From NCBI GenBank assembly GCA_025454795.1, contig JALONT010000018.1, positions 1-59,338 of the forward strand: a stretch of DNA of 59,338 nt. The letters run 5' to 3'. This DNA comes from Bacteroidales bacterium (GTDB lineage: Bacteria > Bacteroidota > Bacteroidia > Bacteroidales > VadinHA17). Position numbers and translations under genes: made by a program. Shown here piece after piece: positions 28,021 to 38,217 of the stretch. Position 1 is the first letter of the stretch. Every line of letters starts with the position of its first letter. The notes beneath the pieces were generated by a model. The model saw nothing but the letters and a program-made list of their open reading frames with translations. It was not told the DNA's origin and did no database searches.

Positions 28021-29356
28021 CCCTGACCCTTCCCGCAGGCCATCCTCTGGTTTTATTCTGAATAATATTTTTGCTGCTTTTCTGGCCGGTATTGTATTGC
28101 TTGCTGCATCATGTGAGGAAGATCCGACACAAATTGGCAGGAATTTACTCCCCTCCGGGGATTCTGTCTCTATTATGTCAACGGATACCTTTAATATAAA
28201 GGCATGGACTATGTACAGTAATTCATTACAATCCGACAATCCTTCAACATCCTACCTTGGGCAGCTGTATGATCCATATTTTGGTACCACAAGTGCCAGC
28301 TTTGTTACTCAGATCAGGATGGGATCTGAATGGAACAATGACTCTATTGTAATTGACTCGATAAAACTTTATCTGAATCTTCTGACGGTTTCAGGGGCAG
28401 TTGATAAACCCCATTATCTGAAGCTTTCCGAAATCGATGAAGAGATTTATACCGATTCCGTATACTATTCCGCAAGACCTGTACCCCTCACCGGATTCAG
28501 TGTCTCAAATATACTTCTGCCTGAACTCCAGGAAGATACAATCAATCGAATCGAGCTTGATATCCCTGTGGAACTCGGGTATAAGATTCTGGACGACACA
28601 TCAATGCTTTTTTACAACGATAACATACCCGACTTCAGATCTTACTTCAAAGGATTACTATTTGAACTTACAACAATCGATGATCCTATAATGGTGTCAC
28701 TATCCCTGTCGCCTCCATCCGGATACGGGACTTCTGCAAATTATTTTGAATTTTTTATGCATGATGAGTCTGATGTGTCAACGCAGTTTTACTTCATCAT
28801 TGATGCAGTGAACCGTAACGCATCCTATAACAGGTATATTCATGATTTCAATACTGCTGTCCCTGAGAAAAAAATACCTCATAGAAACGATACAAGCTTC
28901 TTTGATACCCTTTCTTATGTTCAGACGATGAACGGCGTTTATACCAGGATATGGATTCCGGGACTTGAGGCGATAAAAAATAATCCGGCGATGAAAGGTA
29001 TTGCTGTCAATAAAGCAAAACTCATTATGCCAATTTTCTATGATGATGATATTTACACTCCAAAAACCATCCCGTCGCAGCTCTATCTAAGATATGTTAC
29101 CAGATCAGGATCCAAATACATTGTACCGGATTACTCAATCAGCTCTTCATTTTTTGACGGGAAACCGGACACAACAAATGCTGTCTACAACCTTAATGTA
29201 GCAGCCTTTCTTCAGGGATACCTTGAGGATAAAACCGGCCGGTTAAAACCTGAGCTGGAATTATTCATGAATCCCGCCTCTTCATATAATGTAATTCTTA
29301 AGGCTAATAACAGTCACACTCCGGTGAAATTTGAATTTACTTATTCCAGGTTCTAG
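28001..29356 (+). CDS. DUF4270 family lipoprotein
   Basis: A 451-residue predicted lipoprotein. From ATG 28001 the signal segment FAAFLAGIVLLAAS leads to Cys38; in-frame ATGs at 27965 and 27992 are alternatives. The sequence after the Cys, EEDPTQIGRNLLPSGD, is typical of DUF4270. The acidic residues right after Cys resemble the lipoprotein export signal that sends Bacteroidota lipoproteins to the cell surface. The rest is beta-rich with no catalytic motif. It overlaps the glycogen synthase-like gene by 20 bases and precedes glmS. Function unknown. Confidence 0.85.
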   Translation: MTRFYHSPDPSRRPSSGFILNNIFAAFLAGIVLLAASCEEDPTQIGRNLLPSGDSVSIMSTDTFNIKAWTMYSNSLQSDNPSTSYLGQLYDPYFGTTSASFVTQIRMGSEWNNDSIVIDSIKLYLNLLTVSGAVDKPHYLKLSEIDEEIYTDSVYYSARPVPLTGFSVSNILLPELQEDTINRIELDIPVELGYKILDDTSMLFYNDNIPDFRSYFKGLLFELTTIDDPIMVSLSLSPPSGYGTSANYFEFFMHDESDVSTQFYFIIDAVNRNASYNRYIHDFNTAVPEKKIPHRNDTSFFDTLSYVQTMNGVYTRIWIPGLEAIKNNPAMKGIAVNKAKLIMPIFYDDDIYTPKTIPSQLYLRYVTRSGSKYIVPDYSISSSFFDGKPDTTNAVYNLNVAAFLQGYLEDKTGRLKPELELFMNPASSYNVILKANNSHTPVKFEFTYSRF

Positions 29357-29408
29357 GTCTGTTAAATAAAATCACTAAACTCATGCCCTCAAATAAATCT
29401 TATTAATT

Positions 29409-31244
29409 ATGTGCGGAATTGTAGGCTATATTGGTTCAAAACCTGCCCGTGAAATAATACTCACCGGCCTTAAACGCCTGGAATATCGAGGTTATGATTC
29501 TGCAGGGCTAGCCCTGATGAATGGTGAACCCAGAATTTTTAAATGCAAAGGCAGGGTAAAAGATCTTGAGGAGATGGTCAATAAATCACCCTTCGATGGA
29601 AACATAGGTATGGGTCATACAAGATGGGCAACCCACGGAGAGCCAAACGAACTCAATGCTCATCCACAGGTCTCCTTTAAAGGTAATTTCATTGTTGTTC
29701 ATAATGGTATAATAGAAAATTATTTGCGCCTTAAAAAACACCTGGAGGGCAGAGGAATCGAATTCAAAAGCCAGACAGATACAGAAGTTTTGGCAAATCT
29801 TATTGAACATGTCTACATTGAAGGTGATCTTACTGCAGAACAAGCTATAACATTGGCACTTAACCGGGTTGAGGGTGCTTACGGACTCGTGATAATCTGC
29901 ACAAAAGAAGCCGACAGGCTTTTTGCTGCAAAAAAAGGGAGCCCTCTTGTTATCGGTGTGGGAGATGGCGAGAACTTTATTGCATCCGACGCCACCCCGA
30001 TTGTCGAATATACTCAGAGGGTGATCTATCTTAATGACGACGATATTGCTATCATTAAAAAAGACGAGCTTATCCTGAAAACAATAAGGAGTGAAAGGAT
30101 CAAACCTGAAGTAAAGGAACTTGATCTGAAAATCGGGGAAATCGATAAAGAGGGATTCGCACATTTCATGCAGAAAGAGATATTTGAACAGCCAAGGGCA
30201 ATCCATGATACTTTCAGGGGAAGAGTGCTCCCTGATCATTCCGGAATAATGCTGGGAGGATTACACAATGTTCTTGAAACAATGTCACAATCCGAAAAGA
30301 TAATAATAGTCGCTTGTGGCACTTCATGGCATGCCGGCCTTCTTGGAGAATATTTATTTGAGGAGTATTCAAGGATTCCTGTTGAGGTCGAGTATGCTTC
30401 TGAATTCAGGTACAGGAACCCTATAATCAACAAAGGAGATATTGTAATTGCAATCAGCCAGAGCGGCGAAACAGCCGATACTCTTGCAGCAGTGAAACTT
30501 GCAAAGGGTAAGGGAGCTAAGGTGATAGGTATCTGCAATGTTGTGGGGAGCAGTATCCCTCGTGAGACAGATGCTGGTGTCTATACACATGCAGGTCCTG
30601 AAATTGGTGTTGCATCAACGAAAGCTTTTACCACCCAGGTAACTGTTCTGGCTATGATGGCTTTTGAAATCGGCCACCTGAAAGGGATCATTTCTGATGA
30701 TTATTATAGGGAGCTCATAACCGAGCTTGTCTCTATCCCGGGTAAAATTGAAAAAGCACTGGAGGTAAATGATCAGGCTCTGGAACTGGCGAAAATTTTT
30801 CAGGATACTCATAATGCTTTATATCTTGGACGAGGTTATCTTTTTCCTGTTGCCATGGAAGGAGCCCTGAAACTGAAGGAGATCTCATATATCCATGCAG
30901 AAGGCTACCCGGCAGCAGAAATGAAACATGGCCCGATAGCCCTTATTGATGAAAACATGCCTGTTGTCGTAGTTGCAACCAGAGACGATACATACGATAA
31001 GATCATAAACAATATTCAGGAGATAAAAGCCAGGAAAGGGAAAGTTATTGCAATTGTCACTGAAGGAGACGAGATAATAAAGAAAATGGCCGACTATATT
31101 TTGGAAGTCCCCGAGACCCTGACAGCTTTTTCCGGACTTCTTGCCGTTATCCCGCTTCAGCTTCTTTCTTATCACATTGCCGTACTCAGGGGATGTAACG
31201 TTGACCAGCCAAGAAATCTAGCCAAATCCGTAACTGTCGAATAA
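29409..31244 (+). CDS. glmS: Glutamine--fructose-6-phosphate aminotransferase (isomerizing)
   Basis: Makes glucosamine-6-phosphate, the first step to UDP-GlcNAc for peptidoglycan, LPS and the sugar operon at 33-39 kb. The 611-residue enzyme starts MCGIVGYIG with the nucleophile Cys at position 2 after Met removal. HTRWATHGEP marks the glutaminase domain; two SIS domains follow, with ISQSGETADT and the C-terminal PRNLAKSVTVE. Length matches E. coli GlmS. It is followed 21 bases later by the DUF4954 gene. No glmS-type ribozyme is seen in the short 5' gap. Confidence 0.97.
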   Translation: MCGIVGYIGSKPAREIILTGLKRLEYRGYDSAGLALMNGEPRIFKCKGRVKDLEEMVNKSPFDGNIGMGHTRWATHGEPNELNAHPQVSFKGNFIVVHNGIIENYLRLKKHLEGRGIEFKSQTDTEVLANLIEHVYIEGDLTAEQAITLALNRVEGAYGLVIICTKEADRLFAAKKGSPLVIGVGDGENFIASDATPIVEYTQRVIYLNDDDIAIIKKDELILKTIRSERIKPEVKELDLKIGEIDKEGFAHFMQKEIFEQPRAIHDTFRGRVLPDHSGIMLGGLHNVLETMSQSEKIIIVACGTSWHAGLLGEYLFEEYSRIPVEVEYASEFRYRNPIINKGDIVIAISQSGETADTLAAVKLAKGKGAKVIGICNVVGSSIPRETDAGVYTHAGPEIGVASTKAFTTQVTVLAMMAFEIGHLKGIISDDYYRELITELVSIPGKIEKALEVNDQALELAKIFQDTHNALYLGRGYLFPVAMEGALKLKEISYIHAEGYPAAEMKHGPIALIDENMPVVVVATRDDTYDKIINNIQEIKARKGKVIAIVTEGDEIIKKMADYILEVPETLTAFSGLLAVIPLQLLSYHIAVLRGCNVDQPRNLAKSVTVE

Positions 31245-31265
31245 GCATATTAAAACAGATCCACA

Positions 31266-33269
31266 ATGAGCACTTCAGTTAAATACCGGGGTCTTTCTGA
31301 TTCTGAAATTAAGAATCTACAAATCAACGGTTGCAAGTGTGACAACTGGAAAAAGGTAAAAGTCACCAGGGGATTTAATCCATTACAATGCACAAATGTT
31401 ACATTTTCGGGGGATATTAAACTCGGAGAATTCACCAAAACATACACTGACGAATCAGGTGTCAGTATCAGATGCGGGATTTCAAATGCCCATTTTCATA
31501 ATTGTACCATAGGTTCAAATGTACTGATAGTCAATATAGGAGAATATATTGCTAATTATAATATTGAAGATGATGTTGTTATAAAAAATTGCGGAAGAAT
31601 TCATACAAAAGGAAAATCAACCTTTGGAAACGGAATAGAAGTAGCTGTCCTCAATGAAACCGGCGGCAGGGCAGTTAAAATATGGGACCAGCTTTCAGCA
31701 CACGAGGCTTATATAATTGCACTTTACAGGCATCGGGATAAAGCCATAAAGAAAATTGAAGGGATGGTGGATAAATATTCTGAGTCGATAAGTTCAGATA
31801 AAGGTACAATCGGCCGGAAAAGCAAAATTCTTAATTGCCGTGATATCAGAAATGTCAGGATTGGTCCTTACAGCGATATCGAAGGAGCTATAAGCATGAA
31901 TGAAGGGTCGGTAAACAGCTGCCAGGATGATCCTATACTTATCGGCCCGGGAGTAATAATGGAAAATTTCATCGTATGTTCGGGATCAATAGTCACAGAG
32001 TCTACCCTTATTGACAAATGTTTTATCGGACAAGGCTGTGTACTTGGGAAGCATTACTCGGCAGAAAACTCACTCTTTTTTGCCAATTGCGCAGGATATC
32101 ACGGGGAAGCCTGTTCGATATTTGCCGGACCTTATACTGTTACACATCATAAATCAACACTTCTTATTGCCGGTATCTTTTCTTTTATGAATGCAGGCAG
32201 CGGATCGAACCAGAGTAACCATATGTACAAGCTGGGTCCTATTCACCAGGGTATTATGGAGAGAGGTTCAAAGACAACAAGCGATTCATATCTGTTATGG
32301 CCGGCACGCATTGGGCCGTTTACACTTGTAATGGGCCGGCATTATAAGAATGTGGATACTTCATCCCTGCCTTTTTCATATCTGATTGAAAGTAATGATG
32401 AAAGCATTCTTGTCCCGGGTATAAATCTCAGAAGCGTGGGAACAATTAGAGATGCACAAAAATGGCCGAAACGCGACAGAAGAAAAGATCCGGTAAAAAT
32501 CGATCAGGTTAACTTCAATCTTCTGAGTCCTTATACCATAAGGAAGATGTTTGAAGGAAGAGATCTTTTGCGAAAGATTAAATCAGTTTCAGGGGGAGTC
32601 TCTTCCACCTATACTTATAATAATATGCTTATAAAAGGGCCTTCACTGGAAAGGGGAATTGAATTTTATCAGACAGGGATAAACAAGTTTCTTGGCAACT
32701 CTTTAATCAAGAGGCTTGAGAATACAAAGTTCAAATCGAATAGTGATTTGCAGAGAAGACTGGCGCCGGACAAATCAACCGGTAATGGTGAATGGGTCGA
32801 TCTGGCCGGGCTTATCGCTCCACAGCGGGTCGTTGATGAACTTCTTGATAATATTGAATCTGGCAAAATTGCCTCTCTAAAACTTATGGGAGAAGAATTC
32901 AGGAATATGCACAAATCATATTATGACTGGGAATGGACATGGTCTTGTGACAGGCTTGAAAAAGAAATCGGGAAACCTGTTAATAAGTTCACAGATGCCG
33001 ATGTAGTGGAAATGGTTGAAAAGTGGAAAAAAAGTGTAATCGATCTTGATAAACTTCTTTACGAAGATGCCAGAAAAGAATTTACTCTTTCATCAATGAC
33101 CGGTTTTGGAATAGACGGGGGAGAAGAGATTAAAAAGCGGGATTTTGAACAGGTCAGGGGAGAATTTGAATCCAACAGCGTTGTTTCTGCAATTCAGGTG
33201 CATATAAAACAAAAAACCGCTCTGGGAGATGAACTCATCGAGCGGATAAGTCATATCAGAAAAAAATAA
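31266..33269 (+). CDS. DUF4954 family protein with left-handed beta-helix repeats
   Basis: A 667-residue protein of the DUF4954 family. The opening, YRGLSDSEIKNLQINGCKCDNW, is characteristic. Residues about 60-340 carry hexapeptide-like repeats (for example NCTIGSNVLIVNIGEYI, CFIGQGCVLG) expected to form a left-handed beta helix as in sugar nucleotidyl- and acyltransferases. The C-terminal third is helical and charged. It follows glmS closely, so a role in amino-sugar or nucleotide-sugar metabolism is a reasonable guess, but no activity is established. It converges with rfbB with only two bases between stops. Confidence 0.85.
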   Translation: MSTSVKYRGLSDSEIKNLQINGCKCDNWKKVKVTRGFNPLQCTNVTFSGDIKLGEFTKTYTDESGVSIRCGISNAHFHNCTIGSNVLIVNIGEYIANYNIEDDVVIKNCGRIHTKGKSTFGNGIEVAVLNETGGRAVKIWDQLSAHEAYIIALYRHRDKAIKKIEGMVDKYSESISSDKGTIGRKSKILNCRDIRNVRIGPYSDIEGAISMNEGSVNSCQDDPILIGPGVIMENFIVCSGSIVTESTLIDKCFIGQGCVLGKHYSAENSLFFANCAGYHGEACSIFAGPYTVTHHKSTLLIAGIFSFMNAGSGSNQSNHMYKLGPIHQGIMERGSKTTSDSYLLWPARIGPFTLVMGRHYKNVDTSSLPFSYLIESNDESILVPGINLRSVGTIRDAQKWPKRDRRKDPVKIDQVNFNLLSPYTIRKMFEGRDLLRKIKSVSGGVSSTYTYNNMLIKGPSLERGIEFYQTGINKFLGNSLIKRLENTKFKSNSDLQRRLAPDKSTGNGEWVDLAGLIAPQRVVDELLDNIESGKIASLKLMGEEFRNMHKSYYDWEWTWSCDRLEKEIGKPVNKFTDADVVEMVEKWKKSVIDLDKLLYEDARKEFTLSSMTGFGIDGGEEIKKRDFEQVRGEFESNSVVSAIQVHIKQKTALGDELIERISHIRKK

Positions 33270-33271
33270 TC

Positions 33272-34333
33272 TTACCTTCCTGAATACATTGATTCGTAAT
33301 ACTTCCCGTAATCGCCTGAGATAATATTCTCAAGCCATCCGCTGTTTGAAAGATACCAGTCTACAGTCTTTTCAAGACCGGCCTCAAAACTCGGTATTGG
33401 CGACCAGCCCATCTCTTTCTGCAGCTTCGAAGAATCTATTGCATACCTGAGATCGTGACCGGGGCGGTCCTTGACAAATGTTATCAGCTTTTCACTTGTG
33501 CCTATAGAGCGGTTCAACCGTTTGTCCATTATTTTGCAGAGGAGTCTTATAAGGTCAATATTCTTCCATTCGTTATTTCCGCCGATGTTGTAAGTTTCTC
33601 CTGCTTTCCCGTTTTGAAAAATAAGATCGATCGCTGCCGCATGATCTTCAACATAGAGCCAGTCGCGGATATTCTCTCCTTTCCCGTAAACCGGAACAGG
33701 TTTGTTATTTTTAATATTATTGATTGCAAGAGGGATCAGCTTTTCAGGAAACTGGTTAGGTCCGTAATTATTTGAACAATTGCTGATTACAGCAGGAAGT
33801 CCGAAAGTGTGATTATATGCTCTTACCATATGATCAGAGCTTGCCTTGGAAGCAGAATAGGGACTTTTAGGATCGTAGGCACTCTTCTCAGTAAACATAC
33901 CTTCGCTTCCGAGTGAACCATATACCTCATCGGTGGAGATATGATAAAAGAGCTTGCCCACAAACACCTTCTGCCAGCTGTTTAAAGCAGCATTCATGAG
34001 GTTGACTGTTCCAATAATGTTTGTAAAGACAAATTCATCAGGACCGGTTATTGACCTGTCGACATGTGATTCTGCAGCCAGATGGATGATCCCGTCAAAG
34101 TTGAATTTTCCAAAGAGTTTCACAACAGCTTGTTTGTCAACAATATCAGTCTTTTCAAAAAAATAGTTTCCCTTTTTCTCGATATCGGTAAGATTTTCCA
34201 GGTTGCCTGCATAGGTAAGCTTATCTGCATTCACAATCCTGTAATCAGGGTAATTATTCACGAACCTCCTTACCACGTGAGAACCTATAAATCCGGCACC
34301 GCCGGTTATAAGAATTGTTTTCCTGAAGTTCAT
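33272..34333 (-). CDS. rfbB: dTDP-glucose 4,6-dehydratase
   Basis: Converts dTDP-glucose to dTDP-4-keto-6-deoxyglucose, the entry to rhamnose and other deoxysugars. The ATG at 34333 gives 353 residues starting MNFRKTILITGGAGFIGSHVV; it overlaps the galE stop as ATGA. Family marks are the NAD motif GGAGFIGSH, HLAAESHVDRSI, the THr-Asp-Glu triad STDEVYG and YSASKASSDH with the catalytic Tyr and Lys. The rest of the rhamnose set (rfbA, rfbC, rfbD) is not in this window. It is last in the minus-strand sugar operon. Confidence 0.95.
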   Translation of the reverse strand: MNFRKTILITGGAGFIGSHVVRRFVNNYPDYRIVNADKLTYAGNLENLTDIEKKGNYFFEKTDIVDKQAVVKLFGKFNFDGIIHLAAESHVDRSITGPDEFVFTNIIGTVNLMNAALNSWQKVFVGKLFYHISTDEVYGSLGSEGMFTEKSAYDPKSPYSASKASSDHMVRAYNHTFGLPAVISNCSNNYGPNQFPEKLIPLAINNIKNNKPVPVYGKGENIRDWLYVEDHAAAIDLIFQNGKAGETYNIGGNNEWKNIDLIRLLCKIMDKRLNRSIGTSEKLITFVKDRPGHDLRYAIDSSKLQKEMGWSPIPSFEAGLEKTVDWYLSNSGWLENIISGDYGKYYESMYSGR

Positions 34334-35367
34334 TCTGATAGGTTTTTCTTTCTTATATATTTCTCCCATTCCCATGCTGTCTTCATGGCTTCGTCGAGAG
34401 AGCTCATCGTTTTCCAGCCGAGTTCTCTGTTGGCATAGGAAGGATCAGCCCATATCTTCTCGATATCTCCGGGTCTTCTTCCTTTTATGGTGTACTTTAT
34501 CTTAATTCCCGAAACACGCTCAAAAGATTGAATGGCTTCAAGCACTGAAACACCTTTCCCTGTTCCAAGGTTGAATACTTCGTAGTTCTTCCTGTTCTTA
34601 TTTTCAACAAGCCGTCTGGCTGCAATCACATGTGCCTTTGCAAGGTCGACGACATGAAGGAAATCCCTGATGCATGTTCCGTCAGGAGTATTATAATCAT
34701 TTCCGAAAACCTTAAGTTCATCTCTTATTCCATAACCGGTTTGTGTGATATAGGGTACAAGATTTTCAGGAACACCTCGCGGCAACTCCCCAATAATAGC
34801 GGAAGGATGTGCTCCGATGGGATTGAAATATCTTAATGATATTGCTTTAATATTCTGAATTACCGAAGTGGCATCCCTTATTATCTCTTCCCCGATCTGC
34901 TTGGTATTGCCATAAGGTGAGATTGCAGGCTGTACAGGAGAATCTTCCTTTACAGGAAGCTTTTCCGGCTGCCCGTAAACCGTGCATGATGATGAGAAAA
35001 CCATTGATGGGATGTTGTACTGGTTCATTGCCTCCAGAAGATTTATCAGTGAAACCAGATTATTCCTGTAATACTCAATGGGCTTATTAACTGATTCACC
35101 TACAGCTTTATATGCGGCAAAATGCATTATTGCCGCAATATCTTTATTTTTTTTGAAGAAACGATTAAGCTTTAATTTGTCACAGATGTCGAAGACTTCC
35201 AGCGGAGGTTTGGTTCCGGTAATCTTTCCGATACGTTCGGCAACTACTGCCTCCGAGTTGTAAAGATTATCAATAAGGATGATATCAAAGCCTTCCTCAA
35301 TAAGTTCGACGGCTGTATGCGATCCTATATATCCCGTTCCTCCTGTGACAATAATTTTCTTTTTCAT
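34330..35367 (-). CDS. galE: UDP-glucose 4-epimerase
   Basis: Interconverts UDP-glucose and UDP-galactose (or the N-acetyl forms). The 345-residue enzyme has GGTGYIGSH at the start, HFAAYKAVGES, SSSCTVYGQP and YGNTK with the catalytic Tyr-x3-Lys, RYFNPIGAH and the C-terminal GWKTMSSLDEA. Its first base is shared with the stop of the dehydrogenase gene upstream and its end overlaps rfbB, so it is within a tightly coupled operon. Specificity for acetylated sugars cannot be read here. Confidence 0.95.
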   Translation of the reverse strand: MKKKIIVTGGTGYIGSHTAVELIEEGFDIILIDNLYNSEAVVAERIGKITGTKPPLEVFDICDKLKLNRFFKKNKDIAAIMHFAAYKAVGESVNKPIEYYRNNLVSLINLLEAMNQYNIPSMVFSSSCTVYGQPEKLPVKEDSPVQPAISPYGNTKQIGEEIIRDATSVIQNIKAISLRYFNPIGAHPSAIIGELPRGVPENLVPYITQTGYGIRDELKVFGNDYNTPDGTCIRDFLHVVDLAKAHVIAARRLVENKNRKNYEVFNLGTGKGVSVLEAIQSFERVSGIKIKYTIKGRRPGDIEKIWADPSYANRELGWKTMSSLDEAMKTAWEWEKYIRKKNLSE

Positions 35368-36656
35368 TACAGGCTCCAGTAAGTATGATCTTTTATTCGT
35401 CCGCGCAGGACACCCTTAATATCAACAATTATTCCGGTATCGTTCAGCAGAGGAGAGAACCATTTCTCATCCAGCTTCAGGTACTTTTTATGGCTGACAG
35501 CCAGGATTATGGCATCATATTTTCCGGAAGGTTTCTTCTTAAGGTCCAGTTTATATTCTTCCTTAACCTGAACAGGATCTGCTCCGGGATCAATGACATT
35601 GACACTCACCCCAAAGTCGGTCAGCTCGTCTATAATATCGACGACTTTGGAATTACGGATATCTGTTACGTCTTCCTTAAATGTTATACCCATTATCAAA
35701 ACTCTTGCATTATTCGGGTTCTTACCGGTTGCAATAATTTTCTTTACGGTCTGCTTTCCGATGTATCTTCCCATACTGTCGTTGATAAACCGGCCAGAAT
35801 CTATCATCTGGGGGTGATATCCCAGGGCTTTGGCTTTGTAAGATAAGTAATATGGATCTACTCCTATGCAGTGTCCCCCGACAAGACCCGGATAAAATTT
35901 CAGAAAATTCCATTTTGTACCGGAGGCCTCGAGTACCTCAAAAGTGTTGACTCCCAGGCGGTTGAAGATCAGAGACAATTCATTCATAAATGCGATATTG
36001 ATATCACGCTGGGTGTTTTCGATGATTTTGGCAGCTTCGGCTACCTTTATAGAACTTGCCCTGTAGACACCTGCCTTGATAATAATCTCATAGGTCTTTG
36101 CAATATTTTCAGCAGATTCAGGATCACAGCCGCTTGTTACTTTAACAATCTTTGTGAGAGTGTGGTTGTTGTCCCCCGGGTTTATCCTTTCGGGTGAGAA
36201 TCCGACTTTGAAATCTTTTCCGGATTTTAGTTTTGAATATTTCTCCAGAACCGGAATACAATCCTCTTCAGTGCATCCCGGATATACAGTCGACTCATAG
36301 ACAACATAGTCGCCCTTTTTCAGGATCCTGCCTACCGTTTCTGATGCTTTCAGTACAGGTGCAAGATCAGGAAGGTTATAGATGTTTGTCGGTGTGGGAA
36401 CAGCAATAATATGGAATGATGCTTCTTTCAGATCTTTGGGATCGCTTGTGAGAAGGATGTCAGTATTCTTGAAAGCTTCAATAGTAAGTTCATTGCTTGG
36501 GTCGATACCTTTCTTCATCAGTTCAACCCTGTCGTGTCTGATGTCAAATCCAACGACTTTTATTTTTTTTGCAAATTCAAGAGCTATAGGCAGCCCGACG
36601 TATCCAAGGCCGATTACAGAAAGCTTAGTTTCTTTATTAATAAGTTTATTAAACAT
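35367..36656 (-). CDS. UDP-N-acetylhexosamine 6-dehydrogenase (TviB/WbpO-like)
   Basis: A 429-residue member of the UDP-glucose/GDP-mannose dehydrogenase family that oxidises C6 of a UDP-sugar to the uronic acid. It has the NAD motif GLGYVGLP (16-23), VPTPT, ESTVYPGCTE, GFSPERINPGD and the catalytic Cys263 in GGHCIGVDPYY. Overall sequence looks closer to TviB/WbpO types than to WbpA. The neighbouring wbpB-, wbpE- and wbpD-like genes suggest the substrate is UDP-GlcNAc, giving UDP-GlcNAcA. It overlaps its upstream neighbour by eight bases. Confidence 0.92.
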   Translation of the reverse strand: MFNKLINKETKLSVIGLGYVGLPIALEFAKKIKVVGFDIRHDRVELMKKGIDPSNELTIEAFKNTDILLTSDPKDLKEASFHIIAVPTPTNIYNLPDLAPVLKASETVGRILKKGDYVVYESTVYPGCTEEDCIPVLEKYSKLKSGKDFKVGFSPERINPGDNNHTLTKIVKVTSGCDPESAENIAKTYEIIIKAGVYRASSIKVAEAAKIIENTQRDINIAFMNELSLIFNRLGVNTFEVLEASGTKWNFLKFYPGLVGGHCIGVDPYYLSYKAKALGYHPQMIDSGRFINDSMGRYIGKQTVKKIIATGKNPNNARVLIMGITFKEDVTDIRNSKVVDIIDELTDFGVSVNVIDPGADPVQVKEEYKLDLKKKPSGKYDAIILAVSHKKYLKLDEKWFSPLLNDTGIIVDIKGVLRGRIKDHTYWSL

Positions 36657-37611
36657 GCTTGATTGTTTTTAAAAAGGGATGATAATCCCCGGTAACTCCT
36701 TCAGGTTTTGCGTTTCTGATAATATATGCTATTTCGACCGATTGACGGGCATCTTTCAGCCCGAAACCTCTTCCGGCAAGTATCTCTTTATAAGTGAGGG
36801 TATGAAGATCTGTAAAACCCTCGCTGTATTCAATCTCTTCGCTATCAACTGTTATTGATCTGAATGTCCGTTGTCCTTTTTCAATTGCCTGTGAGGGCAG
36901 GTCGTTATGATCGAGGCTCAGGAACCATCTTACCCTTGCATTTTCAAGCTCAAGGTAGCCGGCAGCTTTGTTGGGCTGTGAGATATGGACAATGTTTTTT
37001 CTGGCATTTCCGAATATCCAGCTAAGCATATCAAAAAAATGTATTCCGATATTGGTTGCCACACCTCCGGATTTTTGAAGATCTCCCTTCCATGAAATGT
37101 AATACCAGTTTCCGCGGAGTGTTATATAGGTCAGATCGATATCATAGATCTTATTTCTTGGTCCATTCAGGATATGGTTTCTCAGTTCAATAATTCTGGG
37201 ATGCAGCCGGGACTGAAGAACAGTGAATATCCTGTGTCCGGTCTCATTTTCTATCTCCTGCAAAGCATCGACATTCCATGGATTAAGCACGATGGGTTTT
37301 TCACAGATTGCTTCTGCGTGATGCCTTAAAGCAAATCTTATGTGCGAATCGTGCAGATAGTTTGGAGAGCAGATACTTACATAATCAATCTTTGTCCCGG
37401 TTCTTTTGAGTTTGTCGAAATGCCGGTCAAACCGTTCAAACTCAACAAAAAAATCACTCTGAGGGAAATAGCTGTCAATCAGCCCTACACTGTCGAACCT
37501 GTCGAGGCTGGCAAGCAAATTATTCCCTGTGTCTTTAATTGCTTTAAGATGACGTCCAGCAATATATCCGGCAACACCTATCAATCCGAAATTCTTTGGA
37601 GCTGAGTCCAT
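36649..37611 (-). CDS. UDP-N-acetylglucosaminuronate 3-dehydrogenase, WbpB/WlbA-like
   Basis: A 320-residue Gfo/Idh/MocA oxidoreductase. It starts with an NAD-binding Rossmann motif (GLIGVAGYIAGRHLKAI) and has the family ICEKPIVL segment with its Lys. Sequences such as VSICSPNYLHDSHIRFALRH and RLHPRI fit WbpB/WlbA, which oxidise C3 of UDP-GlcNAcA so that an amino group can be added. It lies between the wbpD-like acetyltransferase and the 6-dehydrogenase in the operon. Name given on combined sequence and context; the exact sugar is inferred. Confidence 0.88.
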   Translation of the reverse strand: MDSAPKNFGLIGVAGYIAGRHLKAIKDTGNNLLASLDRFDSVGLIDSYFPQSDFFVEFERFDRHFDKLKRTGTKIDYVSICSPNYLHDSHIRFALRHHAEAICEKPIVLNPWNVDALQEIENETGHRIFTVLQSRLHPRIIELRNHILNGPRNKIYDIDLTYITLRGNWYYISWKGDLQKSGGVATNIGIHFFDMLSWIFGNARKNIVHISQPNKAAGYLELENARVRWFLSLDHNDLPSQAIEKGQRTFRSITVDSEEIEYSEGFTDLHTLTYKEILAGRGFGLKDARQSVEIAYIIRNAKPEGVTGDYHPFLKTIKHV

Positions 37612-37637
37612 TGTTCTTTTTTTGAAGGGTAAAACTA

Positions 37638-38216
37638 CTAAATTATTCTAGAAACGTTACCGTTCTCAAGGCGGTATCTTTCCTCGCTTTCCGGGCATAC
37701 CGCGAACCCTTTATTATCGAATACAAGCTTGTGCCCGTATTCACTCATCCATCCGGTTTGACGGGCCGGATTGCCGACAACAAGAGCATACGGCTTGACA
37801 TCCTTTGTCACGACAGCCCCGGCACCAATAAACGCGTACCTTCCAATAATGTTCCCGCATACAATTGTTGAGTTGGCACCTACCGTAGCGCCTTTTTCAA
37901 CAATGGTCTCAAGGTAGCAGTCTTTGCGGATTATCTCACTACGCGGATTGATAACATTTGTAAAGACCATTGAAGGCCCCAGGAATACATCATCGTCACA
38001 GATTACTCCGGTATAAATAGAAACATTATTCTGGACCTTTACGTTTTTGCCGAGCTTCACCCCGGGTAAAACAACTACATTTTGTCCTAAATTACAATTC
38101 TCACCTATCTCACAACCTGTCATAACATGACTGAAATGCCAGATTTTTGTTCCTTTTCCGATTTTGCAGCCCTCATCTATCACTGCTGTCTCATGGGCAA
38201 AATAATGTTTCTTCAT
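37638..38216 (-). CDS. Sugar N-acetyltransferase, WbpD/WlbB-like
   Basis: A 192-residue left-handed beta-helix acetyltransferase. It begins [20 protein letters not shown], followed by hexapeptide repeats ([26 protein letters not shown]) and the ending [14 protein letters not shown], a strong mark of WbpD/WlbB enzymes that acetylate the 3-amino group of UDP-GlcNAc(3N)A. The start at 38216 directly follows the stop of the aminotransferase gene; a start at 38231 is possible but would overlap it and add five unneeded residues. Confidence 0.92.
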   Translation of the reverse strand: MKKHYFAHETAVIDEGCKIGKGTKIWHFSHVMTGCEIGENCNLGQNVVVLPGVKLGKNVKVQNNVSIYTGVICDDDVFLGPSMVFTNVINPRSEIIRKDCYLETIVEKGATVGANSTIVCGNIIGRYAFIGAGAVVTKDVKPYALVVGNPARQTGWMSEYGHKLVFDNKGFAVCPESEERYRLENGNVSRII

Positions 38217-38217
38217 A

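Noticed and set aside
29409-29420. glmS ribozyme or riboswitch before glmS
   Set aside because: Only 52 bases separate glmS from the preceding stop and no ribozyme core is visible.
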